A stretch of 6,504 nucleotides of DNA from an uncultured Prosthecobacter sp. (GTDB lineage Bacteria > Verrucomicrobiota > Verrucomicrobiia > Verrucomicrobiales > Verrucomicrobiaceae), in NCBI GenBank assembly GCA_937941745.1, contig CALDGV010000447.1, positions 1 through 6,504 on the forward strand, in the 5' to 3' direction. A program made the position numbers and the translations under genes. Below are positions 1 to 6,077 of this stretch, piece after piece. The notes beneath the pieces are model-generated. The model did no database searches. It saw only the letters and a program-made list of their open reading frames with translations, and was not told the DNA's origin. Each line of letters begins with the position of its first letter. Positions within the stretch are counted from its first letter, which is position 1.

Positions 1-14
1 TAACAGCAGGGTGG

Positions 15-55
15 AAAAACCTGCAGCCTCACCTCATGCCTTCGGCCGGTGAGGC
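15..55 (-). terminator. possible terminator at the end of ppk1
   Basis: GGTGAGGC at 48-55 and GCCTCACC at 26-33 form a perfect 8-bp inverted repeat with a 14-base loop. Read on the minus strand, the stem is followed after six bases by a run of five T (plus-strand A15-A19). It lies across the ppk1 stop codon (34-36), so it could terminate ppk1 transcription. The long loop and the gap between stem and U-tract make it weaker than a standard intrinsic terminator. Confidence 0.35.
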
Positions 56-2139
56 ACGAGGACGTCGGGAGACTGGTTGCGCTGCTTGCTGCGGCGCGCA
101 GCCTCCTTGGCAAAGACTTCCTGAGAGCGCTTCAGCTTCTTCACCGGCAGGTTGGGCAGCAGCCAGGAACCGTCGCTGCGCAGCACACGCCCGCGGGCGG
201 TGTCGGCGAAATGCGTCTCCAGGATGTGGATGAGGCGTCTGCGGGCCTCCTTGTCCTCCACCGGAATCAGCAGTTCGACCCGCTTGGAAAGGTTGCGGTT
301 CATGAAGTCGGCGCTGGATATGAAGACCACCGGCCTTCCGCCCTGGCGGAAGACATAGATACGGGCGTGCTCCAGATAGCGGTCAATGATGCTGACGACG
401 CTGATGTTCTCGCTCAAGCCCTTCACACCGGGGCGCAGACAGCAGATGCCGCGGATGTTGAGGCGGATCTTCACCCCCGCCTGGGAGGCTTCATAGAGCG
501 CCTCGATCATCTCGCGATCCTCCAGCGAGTTCATCTTGAGCATCATCTCCCCGGTTTCACCCTGGCGGGCGCGCTCCGTCTCACTGCGGATCATGGTCAG
601 CAGCCGCTCGCGCAGGCCAAACGGAGCCATGCTGATCTTCTGGAAATGCACGAAGCGCGAACGCCCGGTGACCGTGTTGAAGAAGGCGCTGGCATCACTG
701 CCATAGTCAGCCCTGCAGGTCAGGTAGCTGATGTCCGTGTACAACCTGGAGGTGGCCTCGTTGTAGTTGCCGGTGCCAAAGTGCATGTAGCGCACGAGGT
801 GGCCGGATTCCCGGCGCATGATGAGGCAGACCTTGGCATGGGTCTTCAAGCCGCGGACGCCGTAGATGATCTGTGCTCCGGCATTCAGCAGTTCGTTGGC
901 ACGGTCGAGGTTGCGGGCCTCGTCAAAGCGCGCCTTCAGCTCCACCAGCACCGTGACCTGCTTGCCAGCCTCGGCAGCCTTGATCAGCGCAGCGACCACG
1001 CGGCTGTTCTTGGCGGTGCGGTAGAGGATCTGCTTGATGGCGATCACATTGGGATCGGCGGCAGCCTCCTCGATCAGCTTCACCACCGGCTCAAAGCTCT
1101 CATAAGGATGATGCAGCAGCAGGTCGCCGCGCTTGATGACCTCAAACATGCTGTCGCCAGCTTCGATCTGCGGTGCCGTCTGGCTCTGCCAGGCATCCAC
1201 CTTGAGATCATCAAAGCCCGGAAGCCCGGCAATGGCGAAGTAGGAGGTCAGGTCCAGCTCCCCGGGAATGGTGAAGACCTGCGCCTTGGCAGCCTCACAC
1301 ATCGTGCGGATGGCGGAAACAAGGTCGCGCCGCGCACCCTCCTGGATCTCAATGCGGATGGCGGAACTCTGCAGCCGCTTGTCGAGGATTCCTTCCATCT
1401 CACTCACGAGGTCGGAGACGTTCTCATCGTCGGCAGCAATGTCGGAATTCCGGCTGATGCGGAAGCGTGCCGTAGCGATGACCTTCTCGCCGGGGAAAAG
1501 ATGATGAAGGAAGACATCGAGCACATCCTCCAGATTCACATAGGCGTGCTGCGCACCCTCCGCATCCGGCACGGTGACGTGGCGGGAAATGCTGCCCGGC
1601 ACACTGACGAGCACCAACCGCTGGCTGGTGCCGCCTTCCGTCGCAGGGACTTCCAGGCCGCAGAGCACATTGATCTGCAGTGCTGGAATGGAGGGAACCT
1701 GCTCCTCAATCGCAATCGGGGAGAGCACCGGGAAGATGTGCTCCAGGAAATGCTCCTCCAGATGGGAACGCTGAGCCGGGGTCAGCTCGGCAGGAAACAT
1801 CCGCCGGATGCCCTTCTGGTGAAGGATGGGCACGATCCGCTGGGAGAGCAGCTCATGCTGGCGGGCGATGAAGGCGCTGGCACGGTCGTGAATCTGATCC
1901 CACTGCTGCGAAGGAGTCAGTCCGCTCACATCCTTGGCCCTGCGGCCCTGCTCGCGCAGGAACTGGAGCGCACCCACGCGGACCATGAAGAACTCATCCA
2001 GGTTTGAGGCCGTGATCGCCAGGAACTTCGCCCGCTCCAGCACGGGCAGGTCTTCACGCGCAGCCTCGTCGAGCACACGCTCGTTGAAGGCCAGCCAGCT
2101 CAGCTCGCGGTTGAAAAAATGGGAGTCGGAGAAGGACAT
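34..2139 (-). CDS. ppk1: polyphosphate kinase Ppk1
   Basis: Polyphosphate kinase 1 reversibly transfers the terminal phosphate of ATP onto inorganic polyphosphate and acts in the cytoplasm or at the inner face of the membrane. The 701-residue product is close to the usual length (about 690). The N-terminal signature FNRELSWLAFNERVL begins at residue 8. The head domain covers roughly 105-315, and two phospholipase-D-like catalytic domains cover about 320-500 and 500-690. His434 in GLKTHAK and His591 in YLEHARI match the two E. coli active-site histidines (435 and 592). Arg374 (LYRT) and Arg404 (LKARFDE) match the ATP/Mg site, and HHPYESF lies at 343-349. The ATG at 2139 was chosen because the conserved signature starts just after it; the frame stays open to a TTG at 2202, giving 21 unconserved residues. 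No good Shine-Dalgarno sequence precedes the ATG. The C-terminal ~35 residues form a strongly basic tail beyond the catalytic core. The gene is divergent from the peroxiredoxin. Confidence 0.97.
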   Translation of the reverse strand: MSFSDSHFFNRELSWLAFNERVLDEAAREDLPVLERAKFLAITASNLDEFFMVRVGALQFLREQGRRAKDVSGLTPSQQWDQIHDRASAFIARQHELLSQRIVPILHQKGIRRMFPAELTPAQRSHLEEHFLEHIFPVLSPIAIEEQVPSIPALQINVLCGLEVPATEGGTSQRLVLVSVPGSISRHVTVPDAEGAQHAYVNLEDVLDVFLHHLFPGEKVIATARFRISRNSDIAADDENVSDLVSEMEGILDKRLQSSAIRIEIQEGARRDLVSAIRTMCEAAKAQVFTIPGELDLTSYFAIAGLPGFDDLKVDAWQSQTAPQIEAGDSMFEVIKRGDLLLHHPYESFEPVVKLIEEAAADPNVIAIKQILYRTAKNSRVVAALIKAAEAGKQVTVLVELKARFDEARNLDRANELLNAGAQIIYGVRGLKTHAKVCLIMRRESGHLVRYMHFGTGNYNEATSRLYTDISYLTCRADYGSDASAFFNTVTGRSRFVHFQKISMAPFGLRERLLTMIRSETERARQGETGEMMLKMNSLEDREMIEALYEASQAGVKIRLNIRGICCLRPGVKGLSENISVVSIIDRYLEHARIYVFRQGGRPVVFISSADFMNRNLSKRVELLIPVEDKEARRRLIHILETHFADTARGRVLRSDGSWLLPNLPVKKLKRSQEVFAKEAARRSKQRNQSPDVLVPHRPKA

Positions 2140-2299
2140 GCCGCATGGTTGGAACCAGCTTCCCGGCCTGACAAGCGCTGTGATGAACGGTTTACGTGAC
2201 AAAACGCGGGATTGACCCGGCCGGGCGGCGCTGATTTAGATGCGGCCGCGCCCGCTGGATGGGCGTTTTCCGATCTCCACCTCAACCACCCACCTCATC
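2140..2299. promoter_or_regulatory. divergent intergenic region of ppk1 and peroxiredoxin
   Basis: This 160-bp gap separates two divergent genes and should hold a promoter for each. On the plus strand TTGACC at 2212-2217 is a good -35-like hexamer. The sequence 17 bases later (TTTAGA at 2235-2240) is only a poor -10, and transcription from there would start near 2247, leaving a leader of about 50 bases. On the minus strand TTGTCA (2202-2197) resembles a -35, but I see no matching -10. Two GC palindromes, CCCGGCCGGG (2216-2225) and GCGGCCGC (2242-2249), lie here. They could be operators but are also expected by chance in GC-rich DNA. Confidence 0.35.
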
Positions 2300-2794
2300 A
2301 TGGCACTCTCCGTCGGCACCACCGCCCCTGACTTCACCCTCACCACGCTCGGCGCAAACGGCCCCGAGCTCTTCAAGCTCTCTGAGAACCTCGGCCAGCA
2401 GAACCTGCTTCTGCTCTTTGTGCCCATGGCCTTCACCGGCGTCTGCACCAAGGAGTTCTGCGAGATCTCCAACGGCATGAACGAGTACACCTCCATGAAC
2501 GCCAAGGTCATCGGCATCAGCGGTGACAATCCCTTCGCCCAGAAGGCCTGGTCGGAGAAGGAAGGCATCTCCCTCCAGCTTCTCAGCGACTACGATCACA
2601 AGGTCGCCACAGCCTACGGTGTGGCCTACGACAGCTTCCTGCCTGCCAAGAATCTGATCATGGGTGGTGTGCCGAAGCGCTCCGCCTTCATCATCGACAA
2701 GGCCGGCGTGATCCAGTATGCCGAGGCCCTGGAAAGCCCCGGTGACCTGCCAAGCTTCACCGCCATCAAGGCGAAGCTGGCCGAGCTTGCCTGA
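2300..2794 (+). CDS. peroxiredoxin of the AhpC/TSA superfamily (AhpE/PrxQ-like)
   Basis: This is a thiol peroxidase that reduces hydrogen peroxide and organic hydroperoxides through a reactive cysteine; with no signal peptide it should be cytosolic. The 164-residue length suits a single thioredoxin-fold domain. The peroxidatic motif P-x-x-x-T-x-x-C is present (Pro42, Thr46, Cys49), and Arg127 in VPKRSAF fits the conserved active-site arginine. A second cysteine, Cys54, lies five residues after Cys49, the spacing of the resolving cysteine in BCP/PrxQ enzymes, so an intramolecular disulfide mechanism is possible. The stretch GISGDNPFAQKAW...LLSDYDHKVATAYGV resembles AhpE-type enzymes. The ATG at 2300 was preferred over the in-frame ATG at 2240 because the family starts at about this point (LSVGTTAPDFTL). 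The possible promoter would also place the upstream ATG outside the message. No Shine-Dalgarno sequence is visible. The gene is followed by a strong terminator, so it is probably monocistronic. Subfamily and electron donor cannot be fixed from sequence alone. Confidence 0.93.
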   Translation: MALSVGTTAPDFTLTTLGANGPELFKLSENLGQQNLLLLFVPMAFTGVCTKEFCEISNGMNEYTSMNAKVIGISGDNPFAQKAWSEKEGISLQLLSDYDHKVATAYGVAYDSFLPAKNLIMGGVPKRSAFIIDKAGVIQYAEALESPGDLPSFTAIKAKLAELA

Positions 2795-2820
2795 TCCCAG
2801 GTCGAATGTGACTTCCTTCA

Positions 2821-2858
2821 CCCCGGTCCGGGTTCAGCCCCGGCCGGGGTTTTGTTTT
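2821..2858 (+). terminator. intrinsic terminator after the peroxiredoxin gene
   Basis: CCCCGG (2821-2826) pairs with CCGGGG (2844-2849), and CCGGG (2828-2832) pairs with CCCGG (2839-2843). This gives an 11-bp GC stem with a single bulged T at 2827 and a six-base loop. TTTTGTTTT (2850-2858) follows directly. It lies 26 bases after the peroxiredoxin stop codon and only 38 bases before the next start codon. The kinase operon therefore needs read-through or a very close promoter. Confidence 0.9.
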
Positions 2859-2866
2859 GCATCCCG

Positions 2867-2896
2867 AAGGAGGCCCGCCATATCTGGCGGCCCATC
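2867..2896 (+). promoter_or_regulatory. Shine-Dalgarno plus hairpin before the sugar kinase start
   Basis: AAGGAGG at 2867-2873 is the best Shine-Dalgarno sequence in the window, but it lies 23 bases from the ATG at 2897. Between them CCGCCA (2875-2880) and TGGCGG (2885-2890) form a perfect 6-bp hairpin with a TATC loop. If the hairpin folds, only seven unpaired bases remain between the Shine-Dalgarno sequence and the ATG, which is normal spacing. The element could therefore set, or make conditional, the start of kinase translation. Sequence and pairing are seen directly; the role is inferred. Confidence 0.5.
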
Positions 2897-3973
2897 ATGC
2901 CCACCCAGCCCCACTACGACCTGCTCTCCCTCGGTGAAGTCCTGCTGCGCCTTGATCCCGGCGAAGGCCGCGTGCGCACCTCCCGGCAGTTCACGGCCTG
3001 GGAAGGTGGCGGTGAATACAACGTGGCGCGCGGTGCCCGGCGCTGCTTTGGCCTCCGCGCCGGCATTCTCACCTCGTTCGCCGACAACGAAATCGGCCGC
3101 CTGACGGAGGACCTGATCCTCCAGGGCGGCGTGGATGCCTCGCTCATCAAGTGGGTGCCCTACGACGGCATGGGCAAGCGTGTCCGCAATCCCATCAACT
3201 TCACCGAGCGCGGCTTCGGCGTGCGTGGTGCCAAGGGCAGCGTGGACCGTGGCTGGAGCGCGGCCTCCCAGCTCAAGCCGGGCGACTTCGACTTCGATCA
3301 TTTGTTTGGCACGCTGGGCTGCCGCTGGCTGCACACGGGAGGCATTTTTGCCGGCCTCAGCGAATCCACCGCAGAGCTCACCGTCCAGGCCTGCGAGGCG
3401 GCGAAGCGCCATGGCGTGACCGTGAGCTATGACCTGAACTACCGCCCCTCGCTATGGCAGGAGCGCGGCGGCTTCCCGGCAGCCCAGGCGCTCAACCGCC
3501 GTCTCGCCCCCTACATTGATGTGATGATTGGCGTGCTCAGCGATGATCCACCTGTGGCCAGTGCCACCCCGACAGACCCGGCGGACATCTTCAGCGCCGA
3601 GGATGCCAAGCTGCGCCCGATGATCCAGAAGCTGGTGGCCGAATTCCCCAACCTCAAAACCATCGCCGCGACCCTGCGCCGGGTGCACACGGCTTCCGTC
3701 AATGACTGGGGCGCGCTGTGCTACCACGAAGGTGCCTTCTACCGCAGCCGCAACTACCCCCGATTTGACATCCTCGACCGCATCGGCGCGGGCGACAGCT
3801 TTGTGGCTGGCCTCGTCTATGGTCTGCTGGTTGAAAAGGATGCCCAGAAGGCCGTGGACCTGGGCGCTGCGCACGGTGCCCTGGCCATGACGACCCCTGG
3901 AGACACCAGCATGGCCACCCTGCCCGAAGTGCAGAAGCTGGCGGAAGGCGGCGACGCCAAGGTGCAGCGCTGA
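2897..3973 (+). CDS. kdgK: PfkB-family sugar kinase, probable 2-keto-3-deoxygluconate kinase
   Basis: The likely reaction is ATP-dependent phosphorylation of 2-keto-3-deoxygluconate to KDPG, the step that feeds sugar-acid (for example uronate) breakdown into the Entner-Doudoroff route; it is cytosolic. The 358-residue protein has the PfkB N-terminal signature GGGEYNVA (37-44), the sugar-binding region VSYDLNYRPSLW (176-187), and the C-terminal signature DRIGAGDSF (294-302) with Asp300 as catalytic base and the anion hole alongside. GAAHGALAMTTPGDTSMA (323-340) and the ending KVQR resemble a KDG-kinase-like subgroup I remember from Verrucomicrobia and Bacteroidetes. The segment at 210-220 (MIGVLSDDPPV) lacks the usual N-x-x-E type motif. 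The ATG at 2897 was chosen because the in-frame TTG at 2852 falls inside the preceding terminator. It is the first gene of a probable four-gene operon, with thiE six bases downstream. No KDPG aldolase gene is adjacent, so substrate assignment is less certain than family assignment. Confidence 0.85.
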   Translation: MPTQPHYDLLSLGEVLLRLDPGEGRVRTSRQFTAWEGGGEYNVARGARRCFGLRAGILTSFADNEIGRLTEDLILQGGVDASLIKWVPYDGMGKRVRNPINFTERGFGVRGAKGSVDRGWSAASQLKPGDFDFDHLFGTLGCRWLHTGGIFAGLSESTAELTVQACEAAKRHGVTVSYDLNYRPSLWQERGGFPAAQALNRRLAPYIDVMIGVLSDDPPVASATPTDPADIFSAEDAKLRPMIQKLVAEFPNLKTIAATLRRVHTASVNDWGALCYHEGAFYRSRNYPRFDILDRIGAGDSFVAGLVYGLLVEKDAQKAVDLGAAHGALAMTTPGDTSMATLPEVQKLAEGGDAKVQR

Positions 3974-3979
3974 TTCATC

Positions 3980-4615
3980 ATGAGCTTCCCTGCCTCACAG
4001 CTCTCCTGCTGCCGCCTCTATGGCATCGTGGACCTCGGCTACGTCCGCCCAGCGGATGTGCCGGACATGACCCGCGCCCTGGCCGAAGGCGGCGTGGACA
4101 TCCTGCAGCTTCGCGCCAAGGGCGCCTCACCTTCCGAGGTGGAATCCCTGGCCCGCGCCATGCTGCCGGCCACCCGGGACCTCGGGGTTCCTCTTGTGAT
4201 CAATGACCATCCCGCCGTTGCCGCCAGCGTCGGCAGTGAAGGCGTTCATGTGGGTCAGGATGATGACTCCGTCGCCAAGGCACGGGCAGTCGTGGGGCCG
4301 GACATCTTTGTCGGCAAATCCACCCACAGCCTCGATCAGGCGGTGGCGGCCCAGGCTGAAGGCGCGGACTACATTGGTTTCGGTCCGCTGTATGCCACCG
4401 GCACCAAGCCTGACTACGTGCCCATCGGCCTCCAGGACATCACGGAAGTGCATCAGCGGGTGCAGCTGCCCATCTTCTGCATCGGCGGCGTCAATGCAGC
4501 CCGTGCGCCGGAAATCCTGGCAGCAGGCGCCCGGCGCGTGGTCGTCGTGTCCGCCTTTCTTCTGGCGGATGATGTCCGCACCGAAGTGCGCCGGCTGAAG
4601 GCCATGCTGCCCTAA
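3980..4615 (+). CDS. thiE: thiamine phosphate synthase ThiE
   Basis: ThiE joins the pyrimidine unit (HMP-PP) to the thiazole phosphate to make thiamine monophosphate in the cytosol. The 211-residue product has the family's usual size and TIM-barrel motif order: QLRAKG (43-48), INDH (74-77), GVHVGQDD (88-95), GKSTHS (112-117), GFGPLYATGTK (133-143) with the threonines of the phosphate/thiazole loop, and the phosphate-binding IGGV (168-171). His77 stands where many relatives have Arg (INDR). KDPG aldolase, a similar-sized barrel expected beside a KDG kinase, was considered and rejected on these motifs. The gene starts six bases after the kinase stop codon with no close Shine-Dalgarno sequence (AAGG at 3959-3962 is 17 bases away), suggesting translational coupling. 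No other thiamine gene and no TPP riboswitch is visible nearby. Confidence 0.93.
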   Translation: MSFPASQLSCCRLYGIVDLGYVRPADVPDMTRALAEGGVDILQLRAKGASPSEVESLARAMLPATRDLGVPLVINDHPAVAASVGSEGVHVGQDDDSVAKARAVVGPDIFVGKSTHSLDQAVAAQAEGADYIGFGPLYATGTKPDYVPIGLQDITEVHQRVQLPIFCIGGVNAARAPEILAAGARRVVVVSAFLLADDVRTEVRRLKAMLP

Positions 4616-4635
4616 CCTGCTTTTCTTTCCCAACC

Positions 4636-5295
4636 ATGCGCTTGATTTCACTGCCCTGGCTCCGCCTCATCCTGGCGCTGCTGCCAGCCTGCCTGTTTGG
4701 GCAGTCATTGAGCCTTCCGAAGGCCGATGCCCCCCTGCCCCGCATTATGCTGGAGTGGTCCGAAGCTCAGAAAAGCCTGCCCGACATGGTCGTAGCCTTC
4801 CGGCAGACCCGCACCATCCCAGCCTTGAAACAGCCGGTGACTTCGCGCGGCTCCTTCTGGCGCTTCCAGGATGGCGCCTTCCGCTGGGAGCTCGGCGAGG
4901 ACGCCGCGACCCGCACCGTGCTCGTGCACGATTCCAGGGAATTCAGAGTGCGCGAATCGGAGTCGGCCCCCTGGCAGGTTCTCGAAGAAAACGATGCCCG
5001 CTACCGCATGTGGGCGCGCTTCCTCAGCGGCCGTGAAGCCAGCCCCGAGGATCTGACCCGGCACTTCATCGTCAAGGAATCCGAAGACAGCCCCGGCGTC
5101 ACGACAGTCACCCTGCGGCCGAAGGCTCCTTTTGTGAAGCGCTACCTGCGGCAGCTCGACCTCCAGCTCAGCCATGGCGCACGCCGTCTCATGCAGCTGC
5201 GCATCCTTCAGGGAGATGGCTCCACCGTGCTCATGCAGTTCGAGGAGCCGCGCTCCGTCAGCGCCGAGGAAAAGGCCCGTGTGCTGCAGCGCTGA
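4636..5295 (+). CDS. LolA-like outer-membrane lipoprotein carrier family protein
   Basis: The product resembles the LolA superfamily, periplasmic carriers whose half-barrel binds lipid tails and moves lipoproteins (or other lipids) to the outer membrane. The 219-residue protein starts with a signal sequence: MRLISLPWLR followed by the hydrophobic stretch LILALLPACLF. LolA-type features follow: a helix ending in AFRQTR (54-59), then GSFW (72-75), FRWEL (82-86) and TVLVHD (94-99), which match the alternating strands of the family, and a late QLRI...FEEP region (187-205). LPAC at 16-19 resembles a lipobox, so the protein could itself be a lipoprotein anchored at Cys19; otherwise signal peptidase I would cut near residues 22-24. 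It lies 20 bases after thiE and directly abuts the next gene (TGA then ATG). It may be a specialised LolA relative rather than the housekeeping LolA, since no usual lolA neighbour such as ftsK is present here. Confidence 0.7.
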   Translation: MRLISLPWLRLILALLPACLFGQSLSLPKADAPLPRIMLEWSEAQKSLPDMVVAFRQTRTIPALKQPVTSRGSFWRFQDGAFRWELGEDAATRTVLVHDSREFRVRESESAPWQVLEENDARYRMWARFLSGREASPEDLTRHFIVKESEDSPGVTTVTLRPKAPFVKRYLRQLDLQLSHGARRLMQLRILQGDGSTVLMQFEEPRSVSAEEKARVLQR

Positions 5296-6006
5296 ATGCC
5301 GGGACTTCCTGTGATGACGCCGCCCAACGCCCGTGTCCGCATCGTGAGCAGCTTTGAGGAGCTGCTGGACACGCGGTTTGCCGATGGCGTGAACGCGCTG
5401 TGCTGGCCGAGAGTGCTGGAGGGTGATTTTGCGGAAGTCCTGAACCACCTTGATGTTGAGCCGGGCATCACCGCCCTGGAGGCAGAACGCCTCCAAGCCC
5501 TGCCCTTGTCCGCGGATGGACGGAAAGCCGTCTCCGCCATGCTTGGCGATGCCGCGCTTCTGCAGGACTGCGGCCTGCAGCCCGAGCTCAACTGCATCCA
5601 CGGCTACACGCATGACACCGACAGCGGCCCGATGCGCACCGACGTGTGCTCTTTTCACGCCGACAGCGCCACGGTGGAGGCCGACACCTGGCTCTGCACC
5701 TACATCGGTGCCTCTTCGGAAGGTCTCCTCAATGAAGAAGCCCTCCGCCGCGCCGAGCTTCCAGAGACGCGCGCCCTGCTCTGGAAGCTTTATGGGGGAA
5801 CGGACGAGGCCGGTTTTGCCGAATGGCTGAACGATCACTTCTACGACCTGCATTACGCAGCGCTGCCGGGTGCACGGCCCTACAGTTTTGGCATCCACCA
5901 TCTCTGGCGCATCGCCACAGAGCATCCCGGCTGTGCCGTGCCGCCCTGCATTCATCGTGCTCCTGACCCAGTTCCAGGCCAGAAGCGGCTGCTGCTGATC
6001 AGCTAG
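5296..6006 (+). CDS. uncharacterised protein resembling the DUF1826 family, possible 2OG/Fe(II) oxygenase fold
   Basis: The function is unknown. The 236-residue protein has no signal peptide or membrane segment. The central motif FHADSATVEADTWLCTYIG (120-138) and the ending IHRAP...GQKRLLLIS (219-236) resemble, from memory, the conserved FH-x-D...CTY...G and HR-x-P...RRLLL blocks of DUF1826 proteins. His121, Asp123, His220 and Arg231 fit the order of an iron/2-oxoglutarate site. The 11-residue step from the distal His to Arg equals that in TauD. This is inference, and the segment at 160-215 is not one I recognise. Cysteines at 36, 93, 100, 118, 134, 213 and 218 and many histidines (HGYTHD at 102-107, IHH at 200-202) could also bind metal. 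The ATG at 5296 follows the lolA-like stop codon without a gap, so translation is probably coupled. An in-frame ATG at 5314 would give 230 residues. It is the last gene of the plus-strand operon. Confidence 0.7.
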   Translation: MPGLPVMTPPNARVRIVSSFEELLDTRFADGVNALCWPRVLEGDFAEVLNHLDVEPGITALEAERLQALPLSADGRKAVSAMLGDAALLQDCGLQPELNCIHGYTHDTDSGPMRTDVCSFHADSATVEADTWLCTYIGASSEGLLNEEALRRAELPETRALLWKLYGGTDEAGFAEWLNDHFYDLHYAALPGARPYSFGIHHLWRIATEHPGCAVPPCIHRAPDPVPGQKRLLLIS

Positions 6007-6011
6007 GCATG

Positions 6012-6046
6012 AAAAAAGCCCTTCCTGAGACTAACTCAGGAAGGGC
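6012..6046 (-). terminator. intrinsic terminator between convergent genes
   Basis: GCCCTTCCTGAG (6018-6029) pairs perfectly with CTCAGGAAGGGC (6035-6046) around the loop ACTAA, a 12-bp stem. On the minus strand it is followed at once by six T (plus-strand A6012-A6017), a textbook terminator for the minus-strand gene ending at 6078. On the plus strand the stem starts 12 bases after the stop codon of the preceding gene but has no U-tract after it. It should therefore act less well, or only by stabilising the 3' end, in that direction. Confidence 0.92.
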
Positions 6047-6077
6047 GTGTGAACTTCGTCAGAGGTCTGCCGGTGGA

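Noticed and set aside
49..2007. 652-codon open frame on the plus strand opposite ppk1
   Set aside because: It lies wholly antisense to a clear Ppk1 gene with intact catalytic motifs, and its translation has no recognisable domain. Long antisense frames are common in GC-rich genes with strong third-position bias.
2140..2202. N-terminal extension of Ppk1 from a TTG at 2202
   Set aside because: The added 21 residues are not part of the family's N-terminus, and the ATG at 2139 sits just before the conserved FNRELSW signature.
2216..2249. Palindromes CCCGGCCGGG and GCGGCCGC as operator sites
   Set aside because: Short GC-only palindromes are expected by chance in DNA of this composition, and no repeat of either elsewhere supports a regulator site.
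2852..2896. Kinase start at TTG 2852
   Set aside because: This codon lies in the U-tract of the upstream terminator, and the added residues do not resemble the kinase N-terminus.
2282..3412. Minus-strand open frames opposite the peroxiredoxin (2282-2821) and the kinase (2834-3412)
   Set aside because: Both are antisense to genes with clear family motifs, and both overlap the terminator region; there is no independent coding evidence.
3900..3980. TPP riboswitch before thiE
   Set aside because: There are only six bases between the kinase stop and thiE, and I found neither the CTGAGA block nor the second conserved block of the element. The CTGAG at 6025-6029 belongs to a terminator stem.
4705..5955. 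416-codon open frame on the minus strand opposite the lolA-like and DUF1826-like genes
   Set aside because: It spans two well-supported plus-strand genes, has a low-complexity His/Ala/Gly-rich translation typical of antisense frames, and shows no domain.
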